A DNA stretch of 64,000 bases, from NCBI RefSeq assembly GCF_000949475.1, contig NZ_JRHC01000002.1:62001-126000 (forward strand). The letters are read 5' to 3'. The notes under the pieces were generated by a model that had not been told where the DNA came from, searched no databases, and worked only from the letters and a program-made list of their open reading frames with translations. Made by a program: the position numbers and the translations under genes. Below, piece after piece: positions 52,576-62,332 of the stretch (its first letter is position 1; every line of letters begins with the position of its first letter). Source of the DNA: Draconibacterium sediminis (GTDB taxonomy: Bacteria; Bacteroidota; Bacteroidia; Bacteroidales; Prolixibacteraceae).

Positions 52576-55078
52576 AGTCTTCATATTAAGTTTACTTATG
52601 CTGGTTTTATTGCGTGGAAATTGCTTTGCTCAAGATACCGGAAAAATAACATTGGATAAGTATCTTAAAATTCTTGAGACCAAATACAATGTAGCTTTTA
52701 ACTATGCGGATAAGAATATAAAGAATGTTTATGTGGCAGCCCCCAAAGACGATGTTTTAAGTCTTGAGCAGCACATAGAAATTCTTGAAGAAGAAACTGA
52801 CCTGGCATTTAACATATTATCATCAAAGTATATTGCAATCACTAAAACAAATCAGATTCTAGAAATTAAGGGAACCATTATCGATAAGGAATCCCAACGA
52901 ATAATTGATGGGGCTATTATCTATTCTAAAAAGACCTATGTAGTAAGTGATAGTTCCGGTAAATTTTCATTTGTAGCAAACATGGCAGAAGATTCGCTGT
53001 TAACTATACGGTATACCGGATATAAAACTCAGTTACACCAAATAAACATAGAATTAAGTGATGCCGTATTCGAAATGATTCCTGATGTGCAAGAGTTGGA
53101 AGAGGTTGTGATTAATTATATTGTCAAAGGTATCGATAAGTTATTGGATGGTTCTGTTCAGTTAAATGTTAAAAACATTGAAACTTTGCCGGGACTTATT
53201 GATGCTGATGTATTACATACAATTCAACTCTTTCCCGGAGTAAAAAGTATCAATGAAACAGTATCGGATATTAATATTCGTGGAGGCACCAACGACCAGA
53301 ATTTGGTACTCTGGGATGGGATAAAGATGTATCAAACCGGACATTTTTTTGGGCTTATATCTGCCTTCAACTCCCATCTTATTAGTAAAACAACGATTAT
53401 AAACAACGGGACGAGTGCTAAATATGGGGAAGGTGTTTCGGGTATCATTGACATGCAACAACATGATTACCTGGCGAATAAATCTGAATTTAGTGCAGGA
53501 ATAAATTTGATTAGTACCGATGCCCTTGTGAAATTACCAGTTAATAACAAATTGTCCCTCCTTATGGGGGCCAGAAGATCTATCAACGATATCATAACCA
53601 CTCCGACATACAATAACTATTACGACCGTGCATTTGGCCATTCTGAAGCATCAAGTAACCATTTTAACGGCTTGGGACCAGATAAGTATCATACATTCTT
53701 ATTTTATGATCTGAGTGCAAGCTTACTCTACAATATTTCTGAAAAGGACAAGATGAAAGTTAGTTTCTTGAATATTCGTAATAACATTGCGTTTGAGGAA
53801 AACAATTTAATTAGGGATACTTTAAAAAATAAAATAAGCAATTTAAGTCAATGGAGTTATGCGACAAATGTAAAGTATTCTCGTTATTGGAGTGATAAAC
53901 ATACTACTTTATTATCAGTGTATTTATCTAATTACAATCTAGATGGATTTAATGCCGACATAGTAAATGAACAACACCACTCACAAAAGAATGAGGTGCT
54001 TGATTGGGGTATTAAATTACACTCTCACTTAAGTTTAAACGAAAATCTTAATATTGTAAATGGTTACAACTTTAATGAAATTGGTGTACGTAATTTTGAT
54101 AACATAAATAAACCAAATTACACCCGAGACATTAAAGACGTGCTTAGAGTTCATGCTATATACAGCGAAGCAGAATTCAAAAAATTATTTGAACGAATTT
54201 ATTTTCGATTTGGTTTACGCGCTAACTATTTCAATAAATTTGACAGATTATTGTTGGAACCAAGGGTGGCTTTAAATTTTAGATTAATGGATAACATTTC
54301 ATTAATTTTGTTAGCTGAAAGCAAGAGCCAGTTTACCACTCAAACAATTGATTATCAGACAGACTTTCTGGGTATTGAAAAAAGAAGATGGGTATTATCA
54401 AATAACAAAAGTGTTCCGGTTGTAAAAAGTCATCAGTATTCACTCGGAATCAATTACAACAAAAAGGACCTTCTTATCACTTTTGAGGCTTATAATAAAA
54501 ATGTTAATGGCATTATATCACCCAGCCAGGGGTTTCAAAATCAATTCGAATATATATATGCTCTGGGGGAATATGACACCAAAGGATTAGAAACCTTAAT
54601 TAATAAACGATTTGCAAACTGGAACTCATGGATTAATTATTCAATCTCCAGGAATGATTATACGTTTCCCGATTTTGCTCCTTCTGTCTTTCCTCATAAT
54701 TTAGATATTCAACACGCTTTGTCACTTGGTTGCAACTATGGTCTGAAACATTTTGACATTTCCACCGGATTACATTGGCGATCAGGTAAACCCTTTACTA
54801 AACTCCAATCAGAACTGGCAAGCGTGAAAAATGAAATTGTATACCAAGATCCGAATAGTTCTCGAACCGATGAATTTATGAGATTTGATATTTCTACAAA
54901 ATATAAATTCAATATTGGTAAAATTAATGGGGAGATTGGAGCATCTATCTGGAATATTTTAAATAGAAAAAACACCATTAATATCTACTACCAGGTAAAT
55001 GGACTTGGAGAAATTAGAATGATTAGCCAGAATGCCTTGAAAACTACGCCAAATGTTAGTGTGAGATTTTTGTTATAG
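52562..55078 (+). CDS. TonB-dependent receptor with STN-like signalling domain
   Basis: An 838-residue receptor: signal peptide (about 1-24), STN-like domain (about 25-100; ITLDKYLKILETKYNVAFNYADKNIKNVYV) and a CarboxypepD_reg-like domain (about 104-180; GTIIDKESQRIIDGAIIYSK). The plug follows (about 200-310; VLHTIQLFPGVKSI, DINIRGGTNDQNLVLWDGI), then a barrel ending PNVSVRFLL. The STN-like domain and the linked FecR/sigma genes make it a transducer as well as a transporter. Its ligand is unknown; no SusD partner is present. Confidence 0.9.
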   Translation: MKINKVFILSLLMLVLLRGNCFAQDTGKITLDKYLKILETKYNVAFNYADKNIKNVYVAAPKDDVLSLEQHIEILEEETDLAFNILSSKYIAITKTNQILEIKGTIIDKESQRIIDGAIIYSKKTYVVSDSSGKFSFVANMAEDSLLTIRYTGYKTQLHQINIELSDAVFEMIPDVQELEEVVINYIVKGIDKLLDGSVQLNVKNIETLPGLIDADVLHTIQLFPGVKSINETVSDINIRGGTNDQNLVLWDGIKMYQTGHFFGLISAFNSHLISKTTIINNGTSAKYGEGVSGIIDMQQHDYLANKSEFSAGINLISTDALVKLPVNNKLSLLMGARRSINDIITTPTYNNYYDRAFGHSEASSNHFNGLGPDKYHTFLFYDLSASLLYNISEKDKMKVSFLNIRNNIAFEENNLIRDTLKNKISNLSQWSYATNVKYSRYWSDKHTTLLSVYLSNYNLDGFNADIVNEQHHSQKNEVLDWGIKLHSHLSLNENLNIVNGYNFNEIGVRNFDNINKPNYTRDIKDVLRVHAIYSEAEFKKLFERIYFRFGLRANYFNKFDRLLLEPRVALNFRLMDNISLILLAESKSQFTTQTIDYQTDFLGIEKRRWVLSNNKSVPVVKSHQYSLGINYNKKDLLITFEAYNKNVNGIISPSQGFQNQFEYIYALGEYDTKGLETLINKRFANWNSWINYSISRNDYTFPDFAPSVFPHNLDIQHALSLGCNYGLKHFDISTGLHWRSGKPFTKLQSELASVKNEIVYQDPNSSRTDEFMRFDISTKYKFNIGKINGEIGASIWNILNRKNTINIYYQVNGLGEIRMISQNALKTTPNVSVRFLL

Positions 55079-55210
55079 ATTTTGTTCCTATTTCGGGTTA
55101 AAATAACAATAAGGGATTCAATTTTAATTAATCAAATTACCCTATTTCTTTTGAAATGATTTATCCCTTTTAAGTCATTGTTTGTAACAAGGCGCTGAGA
55201 TTCCAGGTAA
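55079..55210. other. Short intergenic gap between the receptor gene and the IS element
   Basis: AT-rich DNA without a gene. It might be expected to hold the lost 3' part of the antiporter gene on the far side of the IS, but none was seen, so the insertion was followed by deletion or rearrangement. Confidence 0.4.
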
Positions 55211-56276
55211 TGTTGGACACTTGAGTAAATTTCAAATGTCCAATAATTTAGAATTATGGAAAAGGAATTCAAAAAACGAGTAAATAACACTCTTCAACAT
55301 CGACGCAAATTACTTGTACTAAAACTCATGTAGCAAGAGAAAAATATCTTTAAGGCTTGTAAAAAATTGAGATACTAAGATCAACCTATTATGAATGGAA
55401 ATCCCGCCACAAAAATATGGAGTCAAGCACTATTTTCGGATTAAAGAGGATCGGGCATATCAACTAAGAGTGGGATGTGATATTGTAAATAAAATCCATT
55501 AAATAAGAAAGGAATTTCCAATAGGACCAATACTGATTAAGTGGCTCCTGGAAAGATATTTCAACATCGAAGTTTCGGACTCAAGTGTCTATCGCATCTT
55601 CGCAAAATATGGTATAACCCGATTAGAGGATACAGCATCCGGAAGAACAGCACTTACGAAACGGGACAACAAAACTTCGCCATGGCATCATGTCCAAAAT
55701 GGATGTTAAGTTTTTAATCTTCAAAGCTGATAATGGCGAGAAAACCAAGCGTTACCAATTTACAACAATTGATGTTGCCATAAGAATAAGGGCCTTGAAG
55801 ATCTGTGAAAAAGATCACGAAAAGAGTGCCATTGATTTTGTTAACTATGAGATTGAGCGTTTCCCGGTTGAAATACATACCATCCGAACGGACCGTGTTT
55901 GTGAGTTCCAGACTAAACTTCATTGCGCATAGAAGACCATGGAATGAGGCGCGTATTAATAAAGCCAGGATCTCCACAGTTGAAAGGCAACATTGAACGC
56001 TCACATCGCACCGAAGAGGATGAATTTTACCAACTGTTATCTCTTAAGGATGATGTTGATTTTGGGAAAAATTTAGAAACCTGGGAGAAATTTAAAACTA
56101 TCACTCACCACATTCAGCCCATGATGGAAAACGCCATATGAACAATTAAAAAGCCAATTGAGTTATTGATAATTTTCTCAGTGTGATGCTAAAAGTAAAC
56201 AACATTGCAACAGACCATTAAAATAATTATGATCTATGAAAAGTGTCTCTTAACTTTAACAAAGAATTGTCCAATG
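55211..56276 (+). mobile_element. Decayed IS481-type insertion sequence
   Basis: TTGGACA (55213-55219) at the left and TGTCCAA (56268-56274) at the right are inverted ends, giving an element of about 1.06 kb, a size typical of IS481 members. The interior holds a degenerate transposase with several stops and frame changes. The right end falls inside the antiporter fragment read on the minus strand, so the insertion truncated that gene. No target-site duplication could be seen. Confidence 0.65.
55256..56169 (+). pseudogene. IS481-family DDE transposase, degenerate
   Basis: The frame starts MEKEFKKRVNNTLQHRRKLLVLKLM and stops, then recurs in pieces. LIKWLLERYFNIEVSDSSVYRIF is a helix-turn-helix segment. 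MDVKFLIFKADNGEKTKRYQFTTIDVA, VEIHTIRTDR and LIKPGSPQLKGNIERSHRTEEDEFYQLL are the integrase-core strands with the DDE Asp and Glu. The end reads TPYEQLKSQL before a stop. Several stops and shifts make it inactive. Identification rests on the integrase-core motifs. Confidence 0.75.
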
Positions 56277-56515
56277 AAATCTGCCATAAAATACAAATAC
56301 AATAATCCCATTGTCCCCAGAAGATTGAATTCCAAATCGGGAGAAACCAATTTGAATCCATGCAAACCAATGATAGCGCCGCTAATGAGTAAACCAACAA
56401 TTGATGGAATACGAATTCTTTCGAAAAAAACCGGCCCAATGAGCAAAATTACCAGAACCAAGGTAATAATTACAACCGGCTCATTAAATGGCAACTGGAT
56501 TAAGGCATGAAACAT
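56234..56515 (-). pseudogene. Second cation/proton antiporter, N-terminal fragment cut by the IS
   Basis: MFHALIQLPFNEPVVIITLVLVILLIGPVFFERIRIPSIVGLLISGAIIGLHGFKLV is the start of a KefB/NhaP-type antiporter, with the first transmembrane helices intact (residues 1 to about 78, down to 56277). After GLLYLYFMA the frame leaves antiporter sequence and reads IS end sequence (FIGQFFVKVKRHFS). It starts 2 bp after the stop of the intact antiporter, so the two were an operon of paralogues. Non-functional as a transporter. Confidence 0.8.
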
Positions 56516-56517
56516 AG

Positions 56518-57840
56518 TCAGTTATTTTTATCTCCCGAAATATTATCAGAAGGGTTATGCTCGGTTGAATTATTTTGAACAACATCAAAAGGTATTTCTT
56601 CTGATCCAACCGTTTCTATTCTGCGTTTTTTGAAACCATCGAGCAGGTTTGGTTTTAAACTAATCATTATTACCAATAAGGAGCAGATAACAATACTGAA
56701 AAGTACGATGGAATACCCCAGGTCGATTATTATCTCTCCATGAGCCAGCCCCCTTTGTAACGGCAGAGAAGCTAACACTGCCGGAACCAATCCCTTAGGT
56801 GTCATAACCGCCATTATTGTTTTTTCAGGTTTGGTAATATTTTTACCGGTAAGATAAACGACACCCGGAATACGAAAAGCAATTATTAACAAAACGATTA
56901 GAAATCCTGTTGCATAAATTGCAGGTACACCAAACTGCAGTGAGATACCCACATAAACAAAGAAATAAGTCTGCATGATAAATACTACCTCAGCAAAAAA
57001 ATCTCTTTCATTCGGATTAAATCCCGAACTTTTGAACGTAAAAACCTTCCTGAATTTTTTATATTCAACCAGTCCGTCAATATTACCCAAAATAATTTCA
57101 AAAGATAAAACGGCGATGCCCCCGTTTAATCCCAATAACTCAACAACGCCACACAGAACAAAAACAAAGGCAAGGGTGGTGAACATCGAATTTTTCACGC
57201 TTCTTATTTTTCCAATAAAAATTGACCATAAGAACCCACTCAATAAACCCAGGATTACGGCAAAAACAAAGGCCTTCCACATCTTTAAAAGAATCATTTG
57301 GGGTGACACAACATTCTCGGCCATTCCATCAAGCAGGGCGAGACCAACTACCAGGCAAAGTACATCGCTTAGCGCCGATTCGAGTATTAAAACGGATGTA
57401 CTTTTTTCACCCATCTTTAACTGCCTCACCATTGGAATGACTACTGCTGACGAGGTTCCTCCAACGATAGCTCCGATAAATACAGAACTCATAACATCAA
57501 CACCCAATAGCCAGCGTGAAACCCAGGAAGTAAGCAGAATTGTTATAATAAAGTTTAGCAGGGTTAATACCGTAGCAGAGCCAATGGCTTTTTTTATTTC
57601 TCTGAAGTGGAGGCCAGCGCCACTTTCAAACAAAATTACAACAAGTGTAATTGTAGTGAAAACATTGCCAAGTTTACCAAAAAAGTCGATGGTGACAATT
57701 CCACTTACCGGTCCGATAATTATACCAATTAAAAGTAGCAGAAGAACATTGGGGATTTTTGTTTTATCGAAAAGTTGATTGAAAACGTGCGATAAAAAAA
57801 TAAGTACTCCCAAAATTATTATAGTGATGTATAAATTCAT
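56518..57840 (-). CDS. Cation/proton antiporter (CPA family)
   Basis: A 440-residue protein with about 12 membrane spans: IPNVLLLLLIGIIIGPVSG, VVILFESGAGLHF, FIGAIVGGTSSAVVIPMVRQL, SVLILESALSDVLCLVVGLAL (the ES-S-D core typical of NhaP/KefB-type antiporters) and MTPKGLVPAVLASLPLQRG. It has a short hydrophilic tail and no RCK domain. It probably exchanges Na+ or K+ for protons. It is divergent from the TrkH locus, with a paralogous but truncated second antiporter directly downstream, so this looks like an ion-homeostasis locus. Confidence 0.88.
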   Translation of the reverse strand: MNLYITIIILGVLIFLSHVFNQLFDKTKIPNVLLLLLIGIIIGPVSGIVTIDFFGKLGNVFTTITLVVILFESGAGLHFREIKKAIGSATVLTLLNFIITILLTSWVSRWLLGVDVMSSVFIGAIVGGTSSAVVIPMVRQLKMGEKSTSVLILESALSDVLCLVVGLALLDGMAENVVSPQMILLKMWKAFVFAVILGLLSGFLWSIFIGKIRSVKNSMFTTLAFVFVLCGVVELLGLNGGIAVLSFEIILGNIDGLVEYKKFRKVFTFKSSGFNPNERDFFAEVVFIMQTYFFVYVGISLQFGVPAIYATGFLIVLLIIAFRIPGVVYLTGKNITKPEKTIMAVMTPKGLVPAVLASLPLQRGLAHGEIIIDLGYSIVLFSIVICSLLVIMISLKPNLLDGFKKRRIETVGSEEIPFDVVQNNSTEHNPSDNISGDKNN

Positions 57841-58028
57841 CCTTAGTTTTTAATAAAATAGTTTAGTGAAAAATACTGTTATTTTATTGATAAGAACCAG
57901 CGCCAGAGTCAAAATTGTAAGTCATAAAAACTGTCTTTATATAATCTTTATACATCCCAGCCTAGTTTTTATAAAATATTGATATCGTAACTAGTTCCTT
58001 TGTATTAGTAACAGTAACAGATTAAACT

Positions 58029-58142
58029 ATGTCTTCTTTTTGGAATACGGTGGGTATAATCATACTGATAATTGCCTTTGTTTATGTACTATCTGTGGCA
58101 GTAACAACATTGGTAAAATTTATGAAAAACGATGATGATTAA
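58029..58142 (+). CDS. Single-TM microprotein upstream of TrkH
   Basis: A 37-residue frame, MSSFWNTVGIIILIIAF and so on, with one transmembrane helix (about 8-28) and a charged tail (KFMKNDDD). It starts 69 bp before TrkH. It resembles the 38-residue microprotein after TrkH: both have W-[ND]-x-[VI]-G-I-I-[IV]-L near the N-terminus, an aliphatic helix, and LVKFM or LIKYYM at the end. It is too short for ordinary gene callers. It may be a small subunit or stabiliser, as KdpF is for KdpABC. Confidence 0.5.
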   Translation: MSSFWNTVGIIILIIAFVYVLSVAVTTLVKFMKNDDD

Positions 58143-58210
58143 AGAAACTCAGAATTTAGGCTAAAAAAAGTGAGTGGAGTTCTTAAATCAAAATATGTAT
58201 AGAGGATTGT

Positions 58211-59662
58211 ATGGACAAGATTATAAACTTCAGGTTAACTTCGAAAATACTTAGCAGAAATGTATTCATCGTTTCTCTGTCAATTTTAGTTTGTTCCTTT
58301 ATCGCTTTAATTTATTCTGAGCCGGTATTTCCATTTTTAGTTTCCTTTTTAATATCGCTTACGGTAGCTGCTATATTGTTTCTGATATCAAAGCAGGAAA
58401 AAAATAGTGCTGAATTAAACCGTAAAGATGCCTATTTTGCAGTAACAAGTTCATGGATTTTAATGACTCTATTGGGGAGTCTTCCTTATTTAATTTCAGG
58501 AAGTATTCCAGTATTTGTCGATGCTTTGTTCGAATCAGTATCCGGTTTTACAACTACCGGATCCTCCATTTTAACTGATATTGAAGCACTTCCTAAATCC
58601 ATTCTATTCTGGCGAAGTTTAACCCACTGGATTGGGGGAATCGGCATTATTGTATTGGTAATACTTATAATGCCAACCTTACAAATTGGCGGCTACCAGT
58701 TGTTTACAATGGAGTCGTCGTTGCAGGAAAAGATACATCCCAAAATAAAATCGGTAGGTCAACGTATTCTTGCCATTTACATGCTGCTTACGGCTGTCGA
58801 AGTTGTTCTCCTACTGCTGGGAAAAATGAATTTGTTTGACAGTGTTTGTCATGCGTTCGGCACCATCGCCACCGGAGGATTTTCTCCTAAAAATACCAGT
58901 ATCACAGATTATTCGCCTTACATACAGTATGTAATAATGATATTCATGTTGCTGGCAGGAACCAATTTTGTGATTCATTATTACATATTGAAAAGAGAAT
59001 TCAGAAAGGTAAAAGAGAACGAAGAGATGAGATTTTATTTTGCCGTTGTATCTATTGTTGGGCTAATCATCACTTTGGTTTTGTTTTTCAGGATGAACAA
59101 ACCTTTTGAAGAAGCGTTTCGCGAAGCTTTTTTTCAGGTCATTTCAATTGTTACATGTACTGGTTTTGCTTCAGCTGATTATTTAAACTGGCCGGTATTT
59201 GCCTGGGTTCTTATATTCCTGATAATGTTTCTCGGAGGTAGTACCGGATCTACTGCCGGAGGAATAAAAATGGCCCGACATCTGGTATTATTAAAAAACA
59301 TTCGACGAAATTTTCGTGAGTTTCTACACCCCCATGCCATTTTGCATTTGAGAATTAACGGTAGGCCGATAAATGATGAAACCAATAGAACCATCCTTTC
59401 CTTTATAAGCATCTATGTCATTGTTTTTGTTATCGGAAGCATTCTGATTGTAGCTACAGGAGTAGATATTAGAACGGCGAGCAGTTCGGTAGCAACCTGC
59501 ATGGCTGGTATCGGTCCAGGAATTGGAACAGTTGGTCCGGCAAGTAATTTTGCTCATCTACCTGCGAACAGCAAAGTCCTCCTTTCTATTTTAATGATTA
59601 TCGGCCGGCTTGAGATCTACACTGTGATTGTTTTGTTTACTAAAAAGTTCTGGGAACATTAA
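58211..59662 (+). CDS. trkH: TrkH-family K+ uptake channel subunit
   Basis: A 483-residue membrane protein with the four pore-loop signatures of TrkH/KtrB: TTTGSSIL, ATGGFSPKN, TCTGFASADY, and late-pore residues around ATCMAGIGPGIGTVGPASNF. The intramembrane motif GGSTGSTAGGIK is present. It imports K+ (or Na+) and needs an RCK-domain partner (TrkA/KtrA), which is not encoded next to it here. It is flanked by two single-TM microproteins and followed by a KdpD-like kinase. Confidence 0.93.
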   Translation: MDKIINFRLTSKILSRNVFIVSLSILVCSFIALIYSEPVFPFLVSFLISLTVAAILFLISKQEKNSAELNRKDAYFAVTSSWILMTLLGSLPYLISGSIPVFVDALFESVSGFTTTGSSILTDIEALPKSILFWRSLTHWIGGIGIIVLVILIMPTLQIGGYQLFTMESSLQEKIHPKIKSVGQRILAIYMLLTAVEVVLLLLGKMNLFDSVCHAFGTIATGGFSPKNTSITDYSPYIQYVIMIFMLLAGTNFVIHYYILKREFRKVKENEEMRFYFAVVSIVGLIITLVLFFRMNKPFEEAFREAFFQVISIVTCTGFASADYLNWPVFAWVLIFLIMFLGGSTGSTAGGIKMARHLVLLKNIRRNFREFLHPHAILHLRINGRPINDETNRTILSFISIYVIVFVIGSILIVATGVDIRTASSSVATCMAGIGPGIGTVGPASNFAHLPANSKVLLSILMIIGRLEIYTVIVLFTKKFWEH

Positions 59663-59882
59663 CTTTAAAAAGATTATAAAATGCTAAAAATAAACATCTG
59701 TGGTTATAAATAAGAATATATGCGAGTAACTCTTCTAGCTTTCAAGGTGCTATTTCGGGATACACATACAATTGTCAAAAGTGACTTATTGTCAATTTTT
59801 ATAATATCCTTATCACATTCCACGATTCTTTATAAAACATTTATAAAATCGTCCTCAACTTTGCTTTGTAGATTTTGTACGA

Positions 59883-59999
59883 ATGAAACTTACAGCCTGG
59901 GATATTATAGGGATAATCGTTTTAGTATTGACATTTCTTGTCATCATTGGTAAAGCGTTGTGGCTTCTTATTAAATACTATATGCGCTTGAATAAGTAG
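59883..59999 (+). CDS. Single-TM microprotein downstream of TrkH
   Basis: A 38-residue frame, MKLTAWDIIGIIVLVLTF and so on, ending KALWLLIKYYMRLNK. It has one helix and a basic C-terminus, and is clearly related in layout to the microprotein at 58029. It lies about 220 bp after TrkH. The upstream regions of both share TTTATAAAAT and CTTTGTA elements, suggesting similar promoters. Confidence 0.45.
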   Translation: MKLTAWDIIGIIVLVLTFLVIIGKALWLLIKYYMRLNK

Positions 60000-60093
60000 A
60001 AGGTTTGTTAAAATGATAGATTCAGAGATTTAAACTAAAAACAATATCTTGTAAAAGTTAATTTATATACCGAAAAACGATACTAGAATAGCC

Positions 60094-61638
60094 ATGCCCG
60101 ATAAGTTTTTTACAAAATATCCGAATTCCACGCTGCTTTCAAAAAAAATAAAGCACTACCTTCTGGCTATAATTATTGTTAGCGTTACAGCTTTGCTTTG
60201 CATCCCGCTTTCAAATACCCAAAGCTATTATGTTGTTTCGTTTATTTTATTGTTTGTGGTTTCATTTCTGGCAACAATTAAGGGGATTGGCCCCGTGCTT
60301 GTGGCCGCCACCTTAAGTGCCCTGGTCTGGAATTTCTTTTTTATTCCGCCGCATTACACTTTTCATATCGAAAAAGCTGAGGATATTCTAATGTTCGGGA
60401 TGTTTTTTATTATCGCTTTTCTTAACGGAATTCTAACCACCCGGGTAAGAAGGCAGGAGCAATTAGCAAGGGAGAGGGAAAAACGGACGAACGCCCTGTT
60501 TCAACTTACCAAAGAACTATCGAAAGCAAACGGAATTGAGGAGGCAACAAAGGTAGCCACCGACAATATTAAGCTCTATTTTAAACTGGAAGCCTACATT
60601 GTTTTACAGAACGGCGAAAATGTGCTTCAGCCTTTCAAACAAATAAAAGAAGACAAAACACTTAACGAACGGGAATACGAAATTGCAATGCACGCGTTTG
60701 AGAAGTTGGAAATGGCTGGACAATTCTCAGGTATTTCGTCTGCACATGAGAAAACATTTTATCCGATGAAAGGAACTCGTTTAAATCCTGGAGTTATTGT
60801 TGTAAAACAAAATGATGAACTGGACGAAGTTCAGAAAATATTATGGGATACCTTTTTAACCCAGATTTCCAATGCGCTGGAGCGCGAGTTTCTGGGAGAA
60901 CTGGCGCAAAAAGTCCGTTTTTTGGATGAATCAGACCGGCTTTACAGAACGCTATTCAATTCCATCTCACATGAATTACGTATCCCGGTTTCTACAATCA
61001 TGGGAGCTTCTGATACAATAATCAGTTCGAATAGTTCAAAAGATGTTCAATCTGAATTATGTCATGAAATTTTCACGGCCTCGCTCCGATTAAACAGGCT
61101 AATTGAGAATTTGCTAAATATGTCGCGTTTGGAAAGTGGACATTTTTCCGTGAGGCTCGATTGGTACGATATGAACGACCTGATCAATAAAATAACCAAA
61201 GATTTGTCGGAAGAATTAAGTGCTTATCATTTTAAGGTTGTAATCGATGATGAAATGCCCCTTGTGAGAATAGACTTTGGTTTGATTGAACAAGTGCTAT
61301 ATAACCTGCTTATAAATTCTACTCAATATGCACCGGATTCAACTGAAATAGCGCTTTCTGCAAAGCATGAAAATGAAAACCTGATTATTGAAATAACAGA
61401 TGAAGGACCGGGATTCCCGGAAACTGAGCTCAAAAACGTTTTTATGAAATTTTTTAAAGTTAACAGCCGGAAAGCAGGTGGACTGGGTTTGGGACTATCC
61501 ATCGTAAAGGGATTTATAGAGGCGCATAACGGAACAATTGATGTTTCAAACCGAGAGAATGGTGGAGCAAAATTTACCATCCAGATCCCATCAGAAAAAC
61601 CGGAAATTAAAAAACAGGAAGATACGATTCATGAATGA
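60094..61638 (+). CDS. KdpD-like sensor histidine kinase without the N-terminal KdpD domain
   Basis: A 514-residue protein. A DUF4118 four-helix membrane region (about 25-110; LLAIIIVSVTALLCIP, SALVWNFFFIPPHYTFHIEKAEDILMF) matches the centre of KdpD. A GAF-like linker, HisKA (NSISHELRIPVSTIMG) and HATPase (NLLINSTQYAP, DEGPGFPE, GLGLGLSIVKGF) follow. The N-terminal KdpD and USP-like domains are missing. The response regulator overlaps by 8 bp. No kdpABC lies in view; TrkH is the nearest possible target. Confidence 0.88.
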   Translation: MPDKFFTKYPNSTLLSKKIKHYLLAIIIVSVTALLCIPLSNTQSYYVVSFILLFVVSFLATIKGIGPVLVAATLSALVWNFFFIPPHYTFHIEKAEDILMFGMFFIIAFLNGILTTRVRRQEQLAREREKRTNALFQLTKELSKANGIEEATKVATDNIKLYFKLEAYIVLQNGENVLQPFKQIKEDKTLNEREYEIAMHAFEKLEMAGQFSGISSAHEKTFYPMKGTRLNPGVIVVKQNDELDEVQKILWDTFLTQISNALEREFLGELAQKVRFLDESDRLYRTLFNSISHELRIPVSTIMGASDTIISSNSSKDVQSELCHEIFTASLRLNRLIENLLNMSRLESGHFSVRLDWYDMNDLINKITKDLSEELSAYHFKVVIDDEMPLVRIDFGLIEQVLYNLLINSTQYAPDSTEIALSAKHENENLIIEITDEGPGFPETELKNVFMKFFKVNSRKAGGLGLGLSIVKGFIEAHNGTIDVSNRENGGAKFTIQIPSEKPEIKKQEDTIHE

Positions 61639-62314
61639 AAATGAAAAAATACTAATCATTGACGATGAACTTCAGATTCGTCGTTTATTGGAAATTACAC
61701 TTTCGGCCAGCGGTTACAAGATTATTCAGTCTGTAAACGGAAAGGAAGCACTTGTGGATGCTGCAACCCATAACCCTTCGCTTATTATTCTGGATTTGGG
61801 GCTTCCTGATATTGACGGACAGGATATTCTGAAAAAACTGAGAGAATGGTTCACGAAGCCAATAATTATTTTGTCAGTCCGGGATTCGGAAGACGAAATT
61901 ATCAATGCCCTGGATAATGGAGCTAACGATTATTTAACCAAGCCTTTCCGATCCGGAGAGTTGTTGGCAAGAATCAGAGCCGCTATTCGGTCAATTGAAA
62001 ATACTTCAGATACGGCAACTTTGAGCTTCGAATCGATAACGATAGATTTGCAAAGCCATACCGTAAAGAAGAACAACGAATTGTTGAAACTTACCGCAAC
62101 CGAGTTTTCAATTCTGAGCCTATTGGCCAAAAATAGAGGAAGGGTACTTACCCATCAATACATTTTAAAAGAGATCTGGGGGCATGGTTATTCCAATCAA
62201 ACCCAATATTTAAGAGTATTTGTAGCACAACTTCGAAAGAAAATCGAGGATAACCCCTCAAAACCAACCTTGCTGATTACAGAATCAGGAATTGGCTATC
62301 GTTTTGCAGAATAA
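61631..62314 (+). CDS. KdpE-like OmpR-family response regulator
   Basis: The ATG at 61631 overlaps the kinase stop by 8 bp. The 227-residue protein has a receiver domain (ILIIDDELQIRR, phospho-Asp in LIILDLGLPDIDG, Lys in NDYLTKPFR) and a winged-helix DNA-binding domain (LLKLTATEFSILSLLAKNRGRVLTHQYILKEIWG). It probably regulates K+ uptake genes in the same locus. Confidence 0.9.
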   Translation: MNENEKILIIDDELQIRRLLEITLSASGYKIIQSVNGKEALVDAATHNPSLIILDLGLPDIDGQDILKKLREWFTKPIIILSVRDSEDEIINALDNGANDYLTKPFRSGELLARIRAAIRSIENTSDTATLSFESITIDLQSHTVKKNNELLKLTATEFSILSLLAKNRGRVLTHQYILKEIWGHGYSNQTQYLRVFVAQLRKKIEDNPSKPTLLITESGIGYRFAE

Positions 62315-62332
62315 TCAATAAATAATAATCCT

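Noticed and set aside
56975-57778. 267-residue plus-strand frame opposite the antiporter
   Set aside because: Antisense shadow of the transmembrane gene, rich in Thr/Pro/Ser as expected from the complement of hydrophobic codons.
59720-59953. 77-residue frame overlapping the second microprotein
   Set aside because: Translates the promoter region and a different frame of the microprotein; no recognisable features.
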